A program made the position numbers and the translations under genes. From contig JAQGBZ010000062.1 in the NCBI GenBank assembly GCA_034687125.1, positions 124,001 through 188,000 of the forward strand: a stretch of 64,000 nucleotides of DNA, read 5' to 3'. The DNA is from Neelides folsomi (taxonomy: Eukaryota > Arthropoda > Collembola > Neelipleona > Neelidae). Shown in pieces: positions 40,253 through 53,269 of this stretch. Under the pieces are notes generated by a model that was not told where the DNA came from, ran no database searches, and worked only from the letters and a program-made list of their open reading frames with translations. How positions within the stretch are numbered: the first letter of the stretch is position 1; the number at the start of each line of letters is the position of its first letter.

Positions 40253-41848
40253 CTCTCCGTTCCGAAAAACAATTTACATTTGGTTTTTATAAGATAATGT
40301 CGAAAATTCAATTTATTATTCAAAATCATTTTAAATATAATTACTTGACATATATGAGTAACAACCAAGTTAGTTTTAATATTCAATTGTATTTAAGTAA
40401 TTAATGTTAGTTAATAAAACATCCTTTGTCAGCCGTTTCATAAAACGTTTTACGTTTGAATAAAGTTGATTAAAAGGTAATTGTAATTAAATAATTTTGA
40501 GTAACTTTATTTTAATAGTTTGTGTGACTTCCACGGACTTCGCGTAATTGACCAACGCGATTTGCCATCGAGTCATTGAGGGTCTGAAGACGTTTCAAGG
40601 GAATATTTTCTCATTCCCGGATAATGGCCTCTTTAAGGTTTTCAATGGACCAATACTGTTGACCTTGGCCATAAACAGCTTGGGAAAGTTGGACTCAAAG
40701 ATTCACCATTGGGTTCATGTCGGGGGAATACGCTGACCAGCGTAAAAGACGCTCCCCGACAATTCCTCATCATGCCTAACCATGCTCTTGTTGGCGCTGA
40801 GGTGTGGATTTTAGCGTTATTCTGCGCCAAAATCCATTCTTCGTGTGCGATTTCATCAGCACAATTGAACATATAAAGTTCCAGGACTTGCTGGTATTCC
40901 TCAAAGTTCATCCTCGAAGAAACGAATGCGAGATCAGACTTCCCACCTTACCCGAATCCTGCAAACACCATGACAGATCCTCCTCCAAATGCCGTTTTTG
41001 TAAAACTCCTTTTTTCTTTTCGTGTCATGCCAGTAGCCTTTGTACCCGTCTGGGCCATCCAAATTAAACTTTTCTCGTCGACGAAGATGATTCTTCTCCA
41101 GTGTTGGCCCATTGCTGTCATGTCACGAGCCCATCCAAGCCTTTCCATTTTATGGCGTTCAAGTAAGGGTGGTTTCTTGGTAATTTTTCTTCTGAAAATG
41201 TTAGGCGAGCTGGGTATCACTTTGTGGATTGTCGTTTTACTTTGTGGGAGATTGAGAGAAGCTTTAATCCGGCTTAACGAGAGCGTAGAGTTACTTGCCA
41301 CTCGAAGAATTCTTCTTTTATCCGGAACAGAGACAGTTGATGGCCTCCCTGTAGGCTTGTTAGTCCCATAATTTTCACCCAAACGCAAAAATTTGTTCAA
41401 CGTGGGTCTCGAAATTCGAAGTATTCTGCAGATTTCATATTTCTTTACTTTGCGGGCCAATAATCGGGCACCTCTTTCTTCAACAGTCAATGTTTTCCCC
41501 TTGCCATTTTAGCTTAGCCTTTAATTTTAACAAAAGATGCCCATTTACTCAATTGTAATTATTTGTAATTAATCTTAATAGCTTAATTATTCATATAAAC
41601 AGTTAAAACTTTAACAACTTATCTTGATTCGTTTCAAAACTTGATCCCAATTAAATCCGGTGCAGAATCGGTAAATTTAGTTAATGTAAAGAATTTATGG
41701 TTTAACTTTAAGATATTTCCCTGACATTTGGATATCATATACTCTTTATTATGAGGAATATTTACCGCCATTATAATAATTTCGTCATCGCGCACAACAA
41801 AAATTATCATTCTTAAACCCAACGTAAAACGTTTTTCGGAACGGAGAG
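40253..41848 (-). mobile_element. Tc1-like transposon, decayed
   Basis: It is flanked by TA (40251-40252 and 41849-41850). The terminal repeats start CTCTCCGTTCCGAAAAAC on both ends, are identical for the first 18 bases and stay recognisable for about 55. A further copy of the inner motif AAAACGTTTTACGTTTG near 40440 recalls the IR/DR layout of some Tc1 elements. The element carries a broken minus-strand transposase and lies between the klingon-like gene and MCM7. Confidence 0.82.
40512..41507 (-). pseudogene. Tc1-like transposase remnant
   Basis: The likely start is the ATG at 41507, with an early frameshift into LTVEERGARLLARKVKK. A helix-turn-helix with ISRPTLNKFLRLG and GRPSTVS follows. 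The first catalytic motif reads FVDEKSLIWMAQTGTKATG, then FGGGSVMVFAGFG ends at an in-frame stop. The frame resumes as RMNFEEYQQVLELYMF and ILAQNNAKIHTS, where the usual catalytic QDN has become QNN. After another shift, WSAYSPDMNPM continues to a terminal stop at 40512-40514. At least two frameshifts, stops and a lost catalytic Asp make it dead. Confidence 0.82.
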
Positions 41849-42060
41849 TATTTATCTTAATTGTATAATCTAGAACAATTATCTAACAATAACAAATAGC
41901 TCTTTGCTCTTCACTTAAATTATTATGTAATTAATATACATAGCCATTAGCCATTCACTATGAAGGATTGTGACTATGACCTGTGACACTGTGAGTGAAC
42001 GTTATATTTGAAGAACAAAGACGCTTTTTTATGAATCTTTCTTGCTTTCGCCCTCTTCTA

Positions 42061-42112
42061 TTTGCTCACATTATGAGCGCTAAGTTCCTATTGAGCCAAT
42101 GAGGACCATTGG
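42061..42112 (+). promoter_or_regulatory. Candidate CCAAT-containing promoter segment of MCM7
   Basis: A CCAAT at 42096-42100 and its reverse complement ATTGG at 42108-42112 lie about 200 bases upstream of the MCM7 start. Opposed CCAAT boxes are typical binding sites for NF-Y in replication-gene promoters. I saw no perfect E2F site. The rest of 41851-42313 shows nothing else recognisable. Confidence 0.25.
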
Positions 42113-42313
42113 AGGCAAAATCCCCATAGAGTTCTTTCTTCTTTACTCGCCATTCTCACTATTCATTTCATTCTCCATCCAAACGTCCAGATTCTCCTCA
42201 TCTGGTCTCGGTTTCTTGACTCTTAACAAAGACAATTACTTGACAAGAGATCTTTTGTCAACTTCCTATCATTCATTAACTTTTCACTTCCTTCGAAAAG
42301 TCGTATTTCAAGT

Positions 42314-45300
42314 ATGGAAAAGGTCGGAGATTACGAAGCCGAAAAAGTTCGGTTCAGGGAATTTTTCTCTGGATTCCGCACCGGACCAAGGAAGGCTTAT
42401 ACGTACGCTCAACAAGTGACAAAAATTGCTAACCGTGAGCTAACAACGCTTTCAATTGAACTCGATGACCTTGTGGATTTTAACTTGGAAAATGAAGAAC
42501 TTGTTGAACACATTAAAAATAATGCCAATAGGTTGGTTCGAAATCTTGAATATTTTTATCATTTTTAACTACGATTAAATTGAGTGAAATATATTTTATT
42601 TATAACATAACCATTTCATAATTTCAGATATATGAATCTTTTTTCTGACGTTGTTGGAGACATGCTTGAGGAGTATCGTACAAGGGAATCTATCATTGAC
42701 TCTCTCGACGTCTACTTGTTTCACCGATTGGATTTGGCTAGAAGGCGTGAAGAACCAGCCAATTTGCCACCTGAACTTTTGAGACGTTTTACTGTGTCAA
42801 TTCGACCACCAAGGCTTGATAAACCAACGGGAGTCCGTTCGTTGAAAGCGGATAAAATCGGAAAGTTGGTCTCAATTTCTGGAACCGTCATTCGAGCATC
42901 AGAAGTTCGACCACTTTTGACTTGTGCAACTTATTCATGTGGTATGAGAACATATTATTTACGTTTTCATTTTTAACTATTTAATTATGAATTGGAAAGC
43001 TGATGGTTAAAATCTGGTTCTTAGACGCTTGCAGTGCTGAAACATTCCAGCCTATTAGTGGCCCAACATTCGTGCCATTGTCAAGTTGTGCGTCTGCATT
43101 TTGCAAAGGGAACAAGACTGGCGGTCGGTTGAATATTCAGACAAGAGGGTCGAAGTTCATTCCGTTTCAAGAGTTGAAGATTCAAGAAATTGCTGGTGAC
43201 GTCCCAGCAGGTCAGAATCAATTTAATCATTATTAAATTACAATCCGACAAAGTTATTGTTATGATAGGAAATTATAAAATTTACTTTTACAGGACATGT
43301 ACCACGATCCCTTACTGTTTACTGCAGAGGAGATGTGACAAGGAAAGCTTCTGCTGGCGATCATGTCGTCGTTCATGGAGTTTTTCTTCCTCTTTCGAAG
43401 AACTCAGCATTTGCTCAAATTAGCCAAGGACTTCTCACAGACACGTTCCTTGAAGCACATGTAATAATTTTTAAATGCTAATTGAACAATTTAATATTTG
43501 TTATATTGAATCATAGTTTAATTATTTATTTTACTTCTCAGATTGTGGAACTTGTACGAAAATGGGATGAAGGAGAAATTGGCGGAGAGTTGAGTGAAGA
43601 AGAACTTCATTCTCTTGCTCAAGAGAACTTTTATGAGAAGCTTTCAGCTTCCATTGCTCCGGAAGTTTATGGACATGAAGACGTTAAGAAATCACTTTTG
43701 CTTCAACTTGTGAGTTTAATTTTTTTAAACTATTTCTTTTTGATGTAATAATTATAATAAAAAAAATTATTTTATAAAAGGTTGGTGGAGTTGAGCGAAG
43801 TGTCGGAGGACTCAAAATTCGTGGGACTGTTAACATTTGCTTGATGGGAGATCCTGGTGTGGCAAAATCTCAATTGCTTTCTTACATTGATCGTCTTGCT
43901 CCTCGAAGTATGTCTCTTAAAAATAATGATAGAATTAATAAATTACTTAACGAAATTATTCATTTTTCAGGTCAGCTCACTTCTGGCCGAGGCAGTAGCG
44001 GTGTCGGACTTACAGCTTCTATTATGAAAGATCCAGTGACTGGATTGATGGGTCTTGAAGCTGGAGCTCTGATGCTTGCAGACAGAGGTATTTGCTGCAT
44101 TGATGAGTTTGACAAAATGCAAGACCAAGAAAGAACTGCTCTCCATGAGGTCATGGAACAGCAAACCATCTCGATTGCAAAGGTATTTTTTAACTTAACT
44201 TTCAATAAACATTATTGTATTTTACAAACTTTTATTTCTCTTTAAATTGCATTGCCTAAATGTTTTTTATAATTTAAGGCTGGAATTTTGACAACTTTAC
44301 ATGCTCGAACGGCTGTTTTGGCTGCAGCAAATCCTGCATATGGAAAGTTTAACACCTCGAGATCAATCCAAGAGAATATTAATTTACCAGCTGCTTTATT
44401 GAGTCGCTTTGATCTTCTTTGGCTCTTGGTTGATAGACCGAGCCCTTCTGAAGATTTGAGACTTGCAAAACACGTTACTTACGTCCACACGAATCTCAAA
44501 GAGCCGCCAAGCCAAGTTCAAGTAATAAATTATATAATAGGGTGGACCAAAAGTTCTAATCAGTACCGTTCACTTTTTTTTATTTTTCTTGGATATACAT
44601 TATATATACTTAATCCCTCGTTATATATTCGCCATTCAGTTCAACGCACAATGCCCATCTTCTTTTAAGGTCCCGTATCCATTTTCTGAAAAAGGCTTTG
44701 TCTTTGGACTCAAAAAAGTTCTTATTGCTTCTTTTACTTCTTCGTCGCTTTTGAAGATCTTTCCCCTCAGATGTGCTTTGAGTGGTCCAAATAAGTAGCT
44801 TTGAGTGGTCCAAATAAGTAGTAATCACTTGGCGCTAGATCCGGACTATAAGGAGGATGAATGATCTCGTTGAATTTGAACTTTTTAAGTTTTTCTTGGA
44901 CCGGAAGAGCCTTGTGGGGTCGCGTATTGTCATGTAAGAATAAATGCTCCTTTGTTAGCCTCAATCTCCTCTTCTAAATCAGAGCACATCTTAAAGTACA
45001 TATGATCAATAGTTGTGTTTTTCTTCATATATTCAATGGGTAGAATTCCGTCCTGATCCCAGAAAACCGACGACATAAGCTTCCCACAATCAAATGACCT
45101 TTTCGGGATTTTTACTGCAGGAGATCCTGAATTTTTCCATTCTTTTGATTCTTTTGTTGGTGGATCATAGTGGAAGACCCAAACTTCATCTCCAGTTATA
45201 AGATATTTGAAAAAATCGTCTTCGTTATGTTTTTCAGTAAACGTAAATTTTGTTCACACGCAGAAACTCTTGACTTTTTGCACATCAGTCAACTCTTTAG

Positions 45301-46749
45301 GTATCCACTGTCCTCTGGTCTGTAAATAATTAAAAGTTTTAATATTCAATATACTTTAATATTCAATTTAATTAATTAATAAATTTATTTAAAATGTGAC
45401 TTACTTTTGTCATGCCAAGTTGATCATGAAGGATCCTAAGTGCGCTTGATTTTGACACATCAAATGTCAACGCAATTTGCCTAATACTTTTTCTCTTGTG
45501 TAAGGGCATGTAATCAGAAATGCTTCTAATGGTTTCTGGGACTATCATACTTGTAGGCCTACCTTCACGATGCTGGTCAATAATTGAAAGTGTCCCATTT
45601 CTAAATTTATGTGACCATCGCCGAACTGTAGAATATGTCAACGCGTTTTCGTTATAAACTCGTAGGAGACGAGCATGTATTGATACAGCTGCCGATCCCT
45701 CTAATGTTGGAAATTTTATAACGGCCCTTTGCTCAATTATATCGAAATTGTAATTGTCCATTATTATATGAAGGGAGGAAAAAGGTTGGAAACAAAGAAA
45801 CCAGGATATATACTTTAACATCTTAAAAGTGTATACACAATTTGAAAAAAGTGAGTGGTACTGATTAGAACTTTTGGTCCACCCTATTATTACATTTTAA
45901 TTTAATTTTTATAAACAATTACTTATTATTCATTTCCCAAATATAATTTATAGGCTCTTGATATGTCTCTGATGCGCCGATACATCGAAGCTGCCAGCAG
46001 AAAGAATCCAGCTGTACCTGCTGGACTTTCCGATCGACTTGTTGGAGCTTATGTTGAACTCCGTAAAGGTATGTTGGCTTATTTTATGAATCCTCATTAA
46101 TTGAATGAACGAATGTAATTTAATAAAATTTTGTCAATTAATTATTTATTTTAGAAGCGAGAAATTCTCTTGATACGACTTTTACGTCTCCCAGGACTCT
46201 TCTGGCTATTCTTCGCCTTTCAACTGCTTTGGCTCGCCTTCGTCTCGCTGATCAAGTTATAGATGACGATGTTAACGAGGCTATTCGATTGGTGGAAAGA
46301 TCTCGAGACTCTATTCGTTCACCAGCTTCAAAAACTATTAAACCAGCTTCTGCCATTCAGCAGGTTTGTGTTTTCTAGACTATTACTGGAGTGTAATGAA
46401 TAATGATACATGATGAAATTGTGATTCATTTCAATAGCATCAATACTTTTTTTTAATAAATTCATTTATTTAGATACATAAAATTATTCGCGACATGAAA
46501 GGAGATGCACTTGAGCTAAAAGTGAAAGGGGTTAAGGACAAATGCTTGAAAAACGGATTCACTTTGGATCAAATCGAGCACTGTCTCGACGAATATGAAA
46601 ACATGGTATGTAAAGAATTATTTAATAATAACAGAAATATGAATTTGCTTCCGAGAGTAGGTTTATATATATATATTGTAAAATATTATTGTTTATTATA
46701 GAACATATGGTCCATCAATACCAACCGAACGAAACTGACTTTCGTCTAA
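42314..46749 (+). CDS. MCM7: DNA replication licensing factor MCM7
   Basis: Twelve exons keep frame: 42314-42531, 42628-42941, 43025-43210, 43294-43460, 43542-43709, 43781-43907, 43971-44182, 44279-44521, 45954-46068, 46155-46363, 46474-46605 and 46702-46749. They give 712 residues, close to human MCM7 (719). The N-terminal domain has the zinc-binding cysteines (CDAC and CASAFC). The AAA+ core has Walker [10 protein letters not shown] near residue 374, Walker [10 protein letters not shown] near 434 and arginine-finger LLSRFDLLW. The protein is one subunit of the MCM2-7 helicase, loaded at origins in the nucleus and driving forks as part of CMG. The start codon opens with [10 protein letters not shown] and fits the family N-terminus. 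AATAAA at 46798-46803 gives a short 3' UTR. Intron 8 holds a mariner element. All key motifs are intact. Confidence 0.97.
44610..45761 (-). pseudogene. Mariner transposase remnant
   Basis: It starts at the ATG at 45761 ([17 protein letters not shown]) with helix-turn-helix segments [13 protein letters not shown] and GRPTS. Decayed middle blocks can be read in shifting frames ([14 protein letters not shown], then [18 protein letters not shown]). The second and third catalytic acids are in HDNTRPHKA and [12 protein letters not shown] count 34 residues between them. A 23-bp tandem duplication (44775-44820) follows FGPLKA and shifts the frame before the C-terminus, [16 protein letters not shown], ending at 44610. 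Stops and shifts make it inactive. Confidence 0.85.
44775..44820. repeat. 23-bp tandem duplication in mariner transposase
   Basis: Two exact copies of a 23-base unit (44775-44797 and 44798-44820) lie in the segment encoding YLFGPLKA on the minus strand. The length is not a multiple of three, so it shifts the frame. Confidence 0.9.
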
Positions 46750-47165
46750 ACCTTCTTTTTAAGTTTTGTATTACTTTGCAACCCATTTTAACTTTTGAAT
46801 AAACTTTTACCTAATTTTTAATAATATTATTTATTACTTTTATGCTATTTAAATACTTACTTAACAAACTTCACATACATACCTATTTATGATACATCAT
46901 TACATACATAGAATTTTGAATTGAGAATCCTAAATTAAAGTCTTTAGCAATGCTATTAATGAAATATATTTTTATTATACTATCGACTTGTTTCAATAAG
47001 AAATGTGTTTGCAGTTTGCAGCATAGTTACGTCATTCATTCATTCGTTTTTTATAGAAATTTGTATTCAATTATGTTGTGGTTTTAAATTCCATGTATTA
47101 GTAATAAAAATAGCTTATATCTTAATTTGATTCATTTTTAAATTCTTGTTATTCATAAATTCATA
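46750..47165 (+). other. Short intergenic gap between MCM7 and SLC66A2-like gene
   Basis: It is a 416-base AT-rich gap between genes on the same strand. It contains the MCM7 poly(A) signal (46798-46803) and must contain the promoter of the next gene. I saw no other feature. Confidence 0.6.
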
Positions 47166-49010
47166 ATGTATGATCTCTGGCCATTGATTTACGGAGTTTT
47201 TGCAATAAGCGGCAGTATTGTTCCTCTCGTTCCTCAGTATATGGATTTACAACAGAAAAAAGTGAAAAGAGGATCCTTGTCTGTTTCAATGACGGCTATT
47301 TTAGCCAATGGACTTTATATTATTTATATGTAATTGTTTATTGAAAAAACAAATTAATTTTTATTATATTTTCCGCTATCATTGTTCCATATAAGTACAT
47401 CTATTGTATAATGTTTACAACTTTTGAAACACTAATGAAATTAATATTAACATAAAACAGGTTTTGGACTGGAAGGATTGAGAAGTTCCATCTGTTACAT
47501 AACATTTTAGTAATCTATGCCCATTTCACTATAATTGGCAAGACAGTGAAAGTGAGTTTCTGGATTTATTAGTTAATACTTATTTGCATGCATTTATATA
47601 TAACAACTTCTTATATGATTTATCATAATAGTTTTTTTTATAAAAAACAATTTTGGCATTTCATTCAGGTTATGAGAGAAGAAGGCTTTTTCCCTCGTGA
47701 ACATAATATATTTGGTAATTGTATAGTCTTGAATCAATTATATTTTTGTGATATGTTCACAATATCAATAATTGGCTGATTTCAGATTTTGAACCCGAAT
47801 ATTTTTTACAATGGACAAATACGCTGTCTTATGTATATTTTGCATCTCTTTGCTTCATGGGAGTCATTGTATTTATCCTTTCTGTGCCTTTTCCTTTTCC
47901 TATTGAAATATTAGCATCAATTTCTGTTTGGACTGAAGCTCTCGAAACGCTTCCTCAAATTCTCGAAAACTTCCAACATGGATTCGTTAAAGAGTCGCTT
48001 AAGTGAGTCAAATATAAATGATGTGTTTTTATACTAAATCGATGGTATTGATAACGAATGTGATAATGATTAGTTGTGCAAAATTATAATTACGGAGTTA
48101 GCTTTAGTTAAAATTGGTTAAATCCTCCTTTCAATGGTTTTGTATTGGAAGTACATGTATTTGAGATAATTTAATTTTAGCGCTTGGCGTTTCTGCAGAG
48201 TTCCATTACTTATCCTTTCTCGTTTTTGTTACTCTTCCAGTTTTCTTTTCAAAAAATTAATTGCTTGATATTTTAAGCTAGGTTAAGTTAACAATAATTA
48301 GTTAGTTAATTATTGCTGATTCTAGATTAAGTTAAGTTAGGTTAGGTTTTGTAATGTTGTAATTGATGATTTTATTTTTGAATTTTATTCTTCTAATCAC
48401 CAGTTTCATAATTTTTATCATTAATTTAGGTTAGGTTAGGTTATAATTAGTGATTAAATTTTTTTAAATTTTCTCCGTCTAAACCATCATGAGATCATCA
48501 CTCATCAGATTCACAATCTCTACTATCGTTTTAGCGTAAAAACACACCCGAAGAACTGTTTGACGTGTTTTTATCAATAATGAAAATATAATATTTAACA
48601 GACTTTAACTAACTATAACCCCTCAAATATATTTTTACACACCCAATCATTATCATATTCGTTATCAGCACCATCGATTTAGTATAAAAACACATCGGAA
48701 GTACTGTTTTTTTTACTACTTTTTCCAAATTTTATTACGTACATAATAGTTATTTATCTATTATTAATGTCAAGTGATTATCATTAAATTGTGATTTTTT
48801 AAATTTAAAAGTGAGTTTACTCTTGAAATGTGGATTGGTGGAGATCTCATGAAAGCATTTATGAATTATTCGAGTGGGTATAAATCGTTTGTGCCTCAAC
48901 TCGTCAGTGTAATTACTGATGGAGTGCTTCTCGGTCAACAGTATTTGGAGAAGTTAAGAATCGAACCGAGGCCAAGACGGAGAAGTGAAGACAGGCGAGC
49001 GGCAAGTTAA
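47166..49010 (+). CDS. PQ-loop membrane protein, SLC66A2 (PQLC1)-like
   Basis: Five exons keep frame: 47166-47329, 47461-47551, 47669-47714, 47786-48002 and 48812-49010, giving 238 residues. Two PQ-loop motifs are visible: LVPQYMD near residues 23-24 and TLPQILENF near 157-158. Hydrophobic segments surround each, as expected for a multi-pass protein. The block DFEPEYFLQWTNTLSYVYF corresponds to the conserved DFDPHHFWQW-type block of SLC66A2, and MWIGGDLMKAF to its WTSGDAFK block. SLC66A2 relatives act in endosomal or Golgi membranes, where a role in phospholipid scrambling has been proposed; the substrate here is unknown. The basic C-terminus (RPRRRSEDRR) is cytosolic-looking. AATAAA lies at 49053-49058. 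Intron 4 carries an inverted-repeat element. Confidence 0.85.
48019..48696. mobile_element. Non-autonomous TIR element in SLC66A2-like intron 4
   Basis: The left arm 48019-48072 and right arm about 48646-48696 are inverted copies beginning GATGTGTTTTTATACTAAAT, with two or three mismatches in 50 bases. Weaker similarity continues inward to about 100 bases. A diverged direct copy of the right end occurs internally near 48535-48565. Inside are short TTAGG-containing runs. There is no coding capacity. A target duplication could not be recognised, so the superfamily is unassigned. Confidence 0.65.
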
Positions 49011-49215
49011 ATAGAAAGCAAAATCTTATAATGCTTTATGTTAAAAATCATTAATAAATTGGCAAGTGTATTAATAACTAACTCTTGATGCTATCACTCA
49101 ATTTCATCTCCATGATGCACTTTGAATATTTTTCTTTCACTATTACTTTATCGTAAGCAAGTACCTGCAAGTTCTAATAATTATTATACCCAATATGTAA
49201 GAAATATCTTATAAC

Positions 49216-49598
49216 CAGGGCTGGGCCTTGACTGGTTTTTTACCCTGTTTAAACATGGATAAATTATTTAATTCATCCAGGCTGAATGAATGAGATATTT
49301 ATATCTCTCACGATGCCCCAGTTTTCAGATTAAAATAAATTAAATTTATTTTCATTTAACCCTTTGTGAAAATGAGGAAGAGTAGTGGGTGGCTGAGGTC
49401 GGGTGGAATTAGACCCTGGCCCCTCATGATCTAATGTAAATGCACAGAGAATTTGAAATTCCTTTTATCTCATTCAGGTTTTAGATTTTAGAATATGCCT
49501 AATTTTTTATATTTTATCCATATTCATCCATGTTTAAACAGATTTATACATGTTTAAACATTTTAACATGTTTAAACACCTGTTTATGAACAGCCTTG
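49216..49598. mobile_element. hAT-type MITE with 8-bp target duplication
   Basis: The 383-bp segment begins CAGGGCTGGGC and ends, in complement, CAAGGCTGTTC. It is flanked on both sides by the identical 8-mer CTTATAAC (49208-49215 and 49599-49606). TGTTTAAACATG motifs repeat near both ends and may be subterminal transposase sites. Terminal CAGGG-like sequence plus an 8-bp duplication is the hallmark of hAT elements. It has no coding capacity. Confidence 0.88.
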
Positions 49599-49606
49599 CT
49601 TATAAC

Positions 49607-50050
49607 TTATAAGAATAATGCATCGAAGACACAACTTTGCTATATCACACATGCATAGGAAATACATAAATATTTATGATAGAATGGATTCATTGCAATT
49701 ACTACACTTATTGTAATTATAAGTTCCAACTATCTATCTAAATGTAAGATACTCTACTTCTGTACAGTACATGTATTGTGTGTATACCAATGCTATTGGT
49801 AGAAGAATTTATTGTCAGCAAACTAACCTTGAATTTTACAGCTTAGGGCACATAGGCTACATGGTAGACCTAACATAAGTGTGAGTGGCTTGCTGTATTG
49901 AGAGATATTTTATCTGAGTACTTCAATAAAAGCCAGGCATAATACATCTTTTGAAAATGATCACATAATTAAATTCGAAAATTCAAAGTTTTGGATTAAA
50001 TAAAGAATAATTATATATCATTAGATTTGTATCTTATAAAGAGCAAAGAA
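49607..50050. other. Intergenic region before ribokinase
   Basis: AT-rich sequence without a recognisable gene or repeat. It should contain the ribokinase promoter, but no clear element was identified. Confidence 0.5.
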
Positions 50051-51474
<1,424 letters not shown>

Positions 51475-51688
51475 ACAATTAACATGAAAAATATCTGACT
51501 TGAATAAGATAACAAATAAATTATGTAGCATATGGTATAATAATTATGATTATATCATAATATCACATACATACACAGGTATAATATAGCAACTCTATCA
51601 AGTTTAACGAATCGTTTTATAAAAATTTGAAATTTTATTCAATGTAAAATGTAAGTCTTGCAATTAATCAGTAGCATCACAATTTTTT

Positions 51689-53269
51689 TCATGTACATCG
51701 ATCCTCGCAAGCTCTTTGAGTTATCCCAGTGAGAATATTAATTAAGCATGTGAGCATTTTCCCAATGGCATTCCAATCTGAAATATAGGTAAAAATGTGA
51801 AAATGAATGTGTTTGAAAGTATGCTTCAATTTGTATGCTATACATACAATACATTATGGCACTATGTTAAATATTACCTTCAGTCGTATTCTCTGAAATG
51901 GTTTTGAAATTTGGATACAAAGAAACTAAAAATTTTCCAGGTTCTCCCAATCTCATTGAGCTTGCTAAGAATTCGTTGACAAGTTTTTTAAAACTCTCTG
52001 TGCCTTTTGTATTCTCGGCTTAATAAAGAGCAAAAAGAAAAATAAATAAATATTTAAAACTTTTCTGTTTGTAGAACTTTCTCTTTACAAATAAATAACC
52101 TTAACTAAATGTTTATCATTTATCATTTTCAATAAAAATAGATACCTATCATTGATTGCATGTAGGCAATATGGGAAATATCTCCATACAAAATAGAACT
52201 CCATTGCTCAGGTGAGAATCGGATACCAGCATCCGTCGCTATTTGGAAGATTTGAAGGTCATGTTCTTTACGAAGAGTCTCATATTCACGGAACTCAGGT
52301 TTCAAACTCAATAATGAGCTCGAATCAGTTCGTTTCTTTACATTGAAACATCCAGCTCGATAAAGAATTTGAATGATATGTCCAATTGAAGTTTTCGAAC
52401 CCTTTAAATACAAAATAGAATAGTAATTAATATATTCATCAAATATTTGTTTAACAATATTACTAATTTCTTATAGAAAATCTTATTATATTAACCTGCG
52501 GGAATTGAGGAATAATTCTTTGAACAACAAACATTACAAGAACTTTTCTCGACAATTCCGACCCATCTTCGAGGGCAAGAAGAACTAATTTCAAGGCTTC
52601 TTCTTGCATTGCTGGTCCCATAAATTGACATGATTTGTCTCGGATTGCCACCCATAAATTTTGTTGGTTTTGATAAAATGTTTGTTTGGAAAATTCAAAA
52701 ATTGCTCTTTCTGCTACAATTCGTATGCATTTTATCATTTCCTTTTCTCCATTTACGTTTAAAGTTCGAAGGAGTTTCAATAACTGAAAAGTCAATTTTA
52801 ATACTAATAATATTTTGATATATTTTAGAAACTAATTAAAATAATATAGATATTGATAATCTGAGGAATTTGCATAGTCATTGTTATTACTTTCAATTCT
52901 AATGCTGTTGAGAATTCAAATACTTTCATTATTTTTGCAATTTCATTTAACTTTTCAATACACAATTCACCATCTAGAAATAAGAAAAGTTTAACAAAAA
53001 GTTTAATATAAAATAATTTAAACGGTTATTAGGTTCTTACCTTTAAGAGCCAAATGTTTCTCAATGATTTCAACGTCAACTTCTGATGTGGAAATGAATG
53101 TCAAAAGGGGTGAATTGGGAACTCCGACTTCCCCGATCGCTTCTGCACAATTTGAACAGATTGTGTGCGTACATTTTAACCCGATTGGTACGACTTCTTT
53201 GCAAAAATCTTTGAGACAAATTGGACATTTATTTTCTTTAGGAATTACGGCAGGACAATTGCAACTCAT
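51689..53269 (-). CDS. Short Roquin-like protein (RING-HEPN-ROQ), no CCCH finger
   Basis: Six minus-strand exons keep frame: 53269-53041, 52973-52891, 52783-52496, 52401-52146, 52018-51878 and 51777-51689, giving 361 residues. The N-terminal RING has CPIC at 15-18 and CTHTICSNC at 33-41 but lacks the last two ligands (V50 and S53 stand where Roquin-1 has Cys and Asp). The ROQ RNA-binding domain is very well conserved: [52 protein letters not shown] and [12 protein letters not shown]. Roquins bind stem-loops in mRNA 3' UTRs and recruit decay factors, with E3 ligase activity from the RING. Vertebrate Roquins exceed 1000 residues with a CCCH finger after the HEPN region; here the frame stops before it, and only 215 bases separate the stop from ribokinase. 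AATAAA (minus) lies at 51639-51634. It may be a truncated paralogue. Confidence 0.88.

Larger units (their letters stand above)
44540..45884 (-). mobile_element. Mariner (DD34D) element in MCM7 intron 8
   Basis: The element is 1345 bp, flanked by TA (44538-44539 and 45885-45886). Its terminal inverted repeats start GGGTGGACCAAAAGTTCTAA and match for about 30 bases. The transposase is on the minus strand, antisense to MCM7. Excluding the element, the host intron is only about 90 bases, like its neighbours, so the insertion explains why intron 8 is long. Confidence 0.9.

Noticed and set aside
42099-42419. Plus-strand 106-codon frame overlapping the MCM7 start
   Set aside because: It is in a different frame from the conserved MCM7 N-terminus and is explained as 5' UTR plus a shadow frame.
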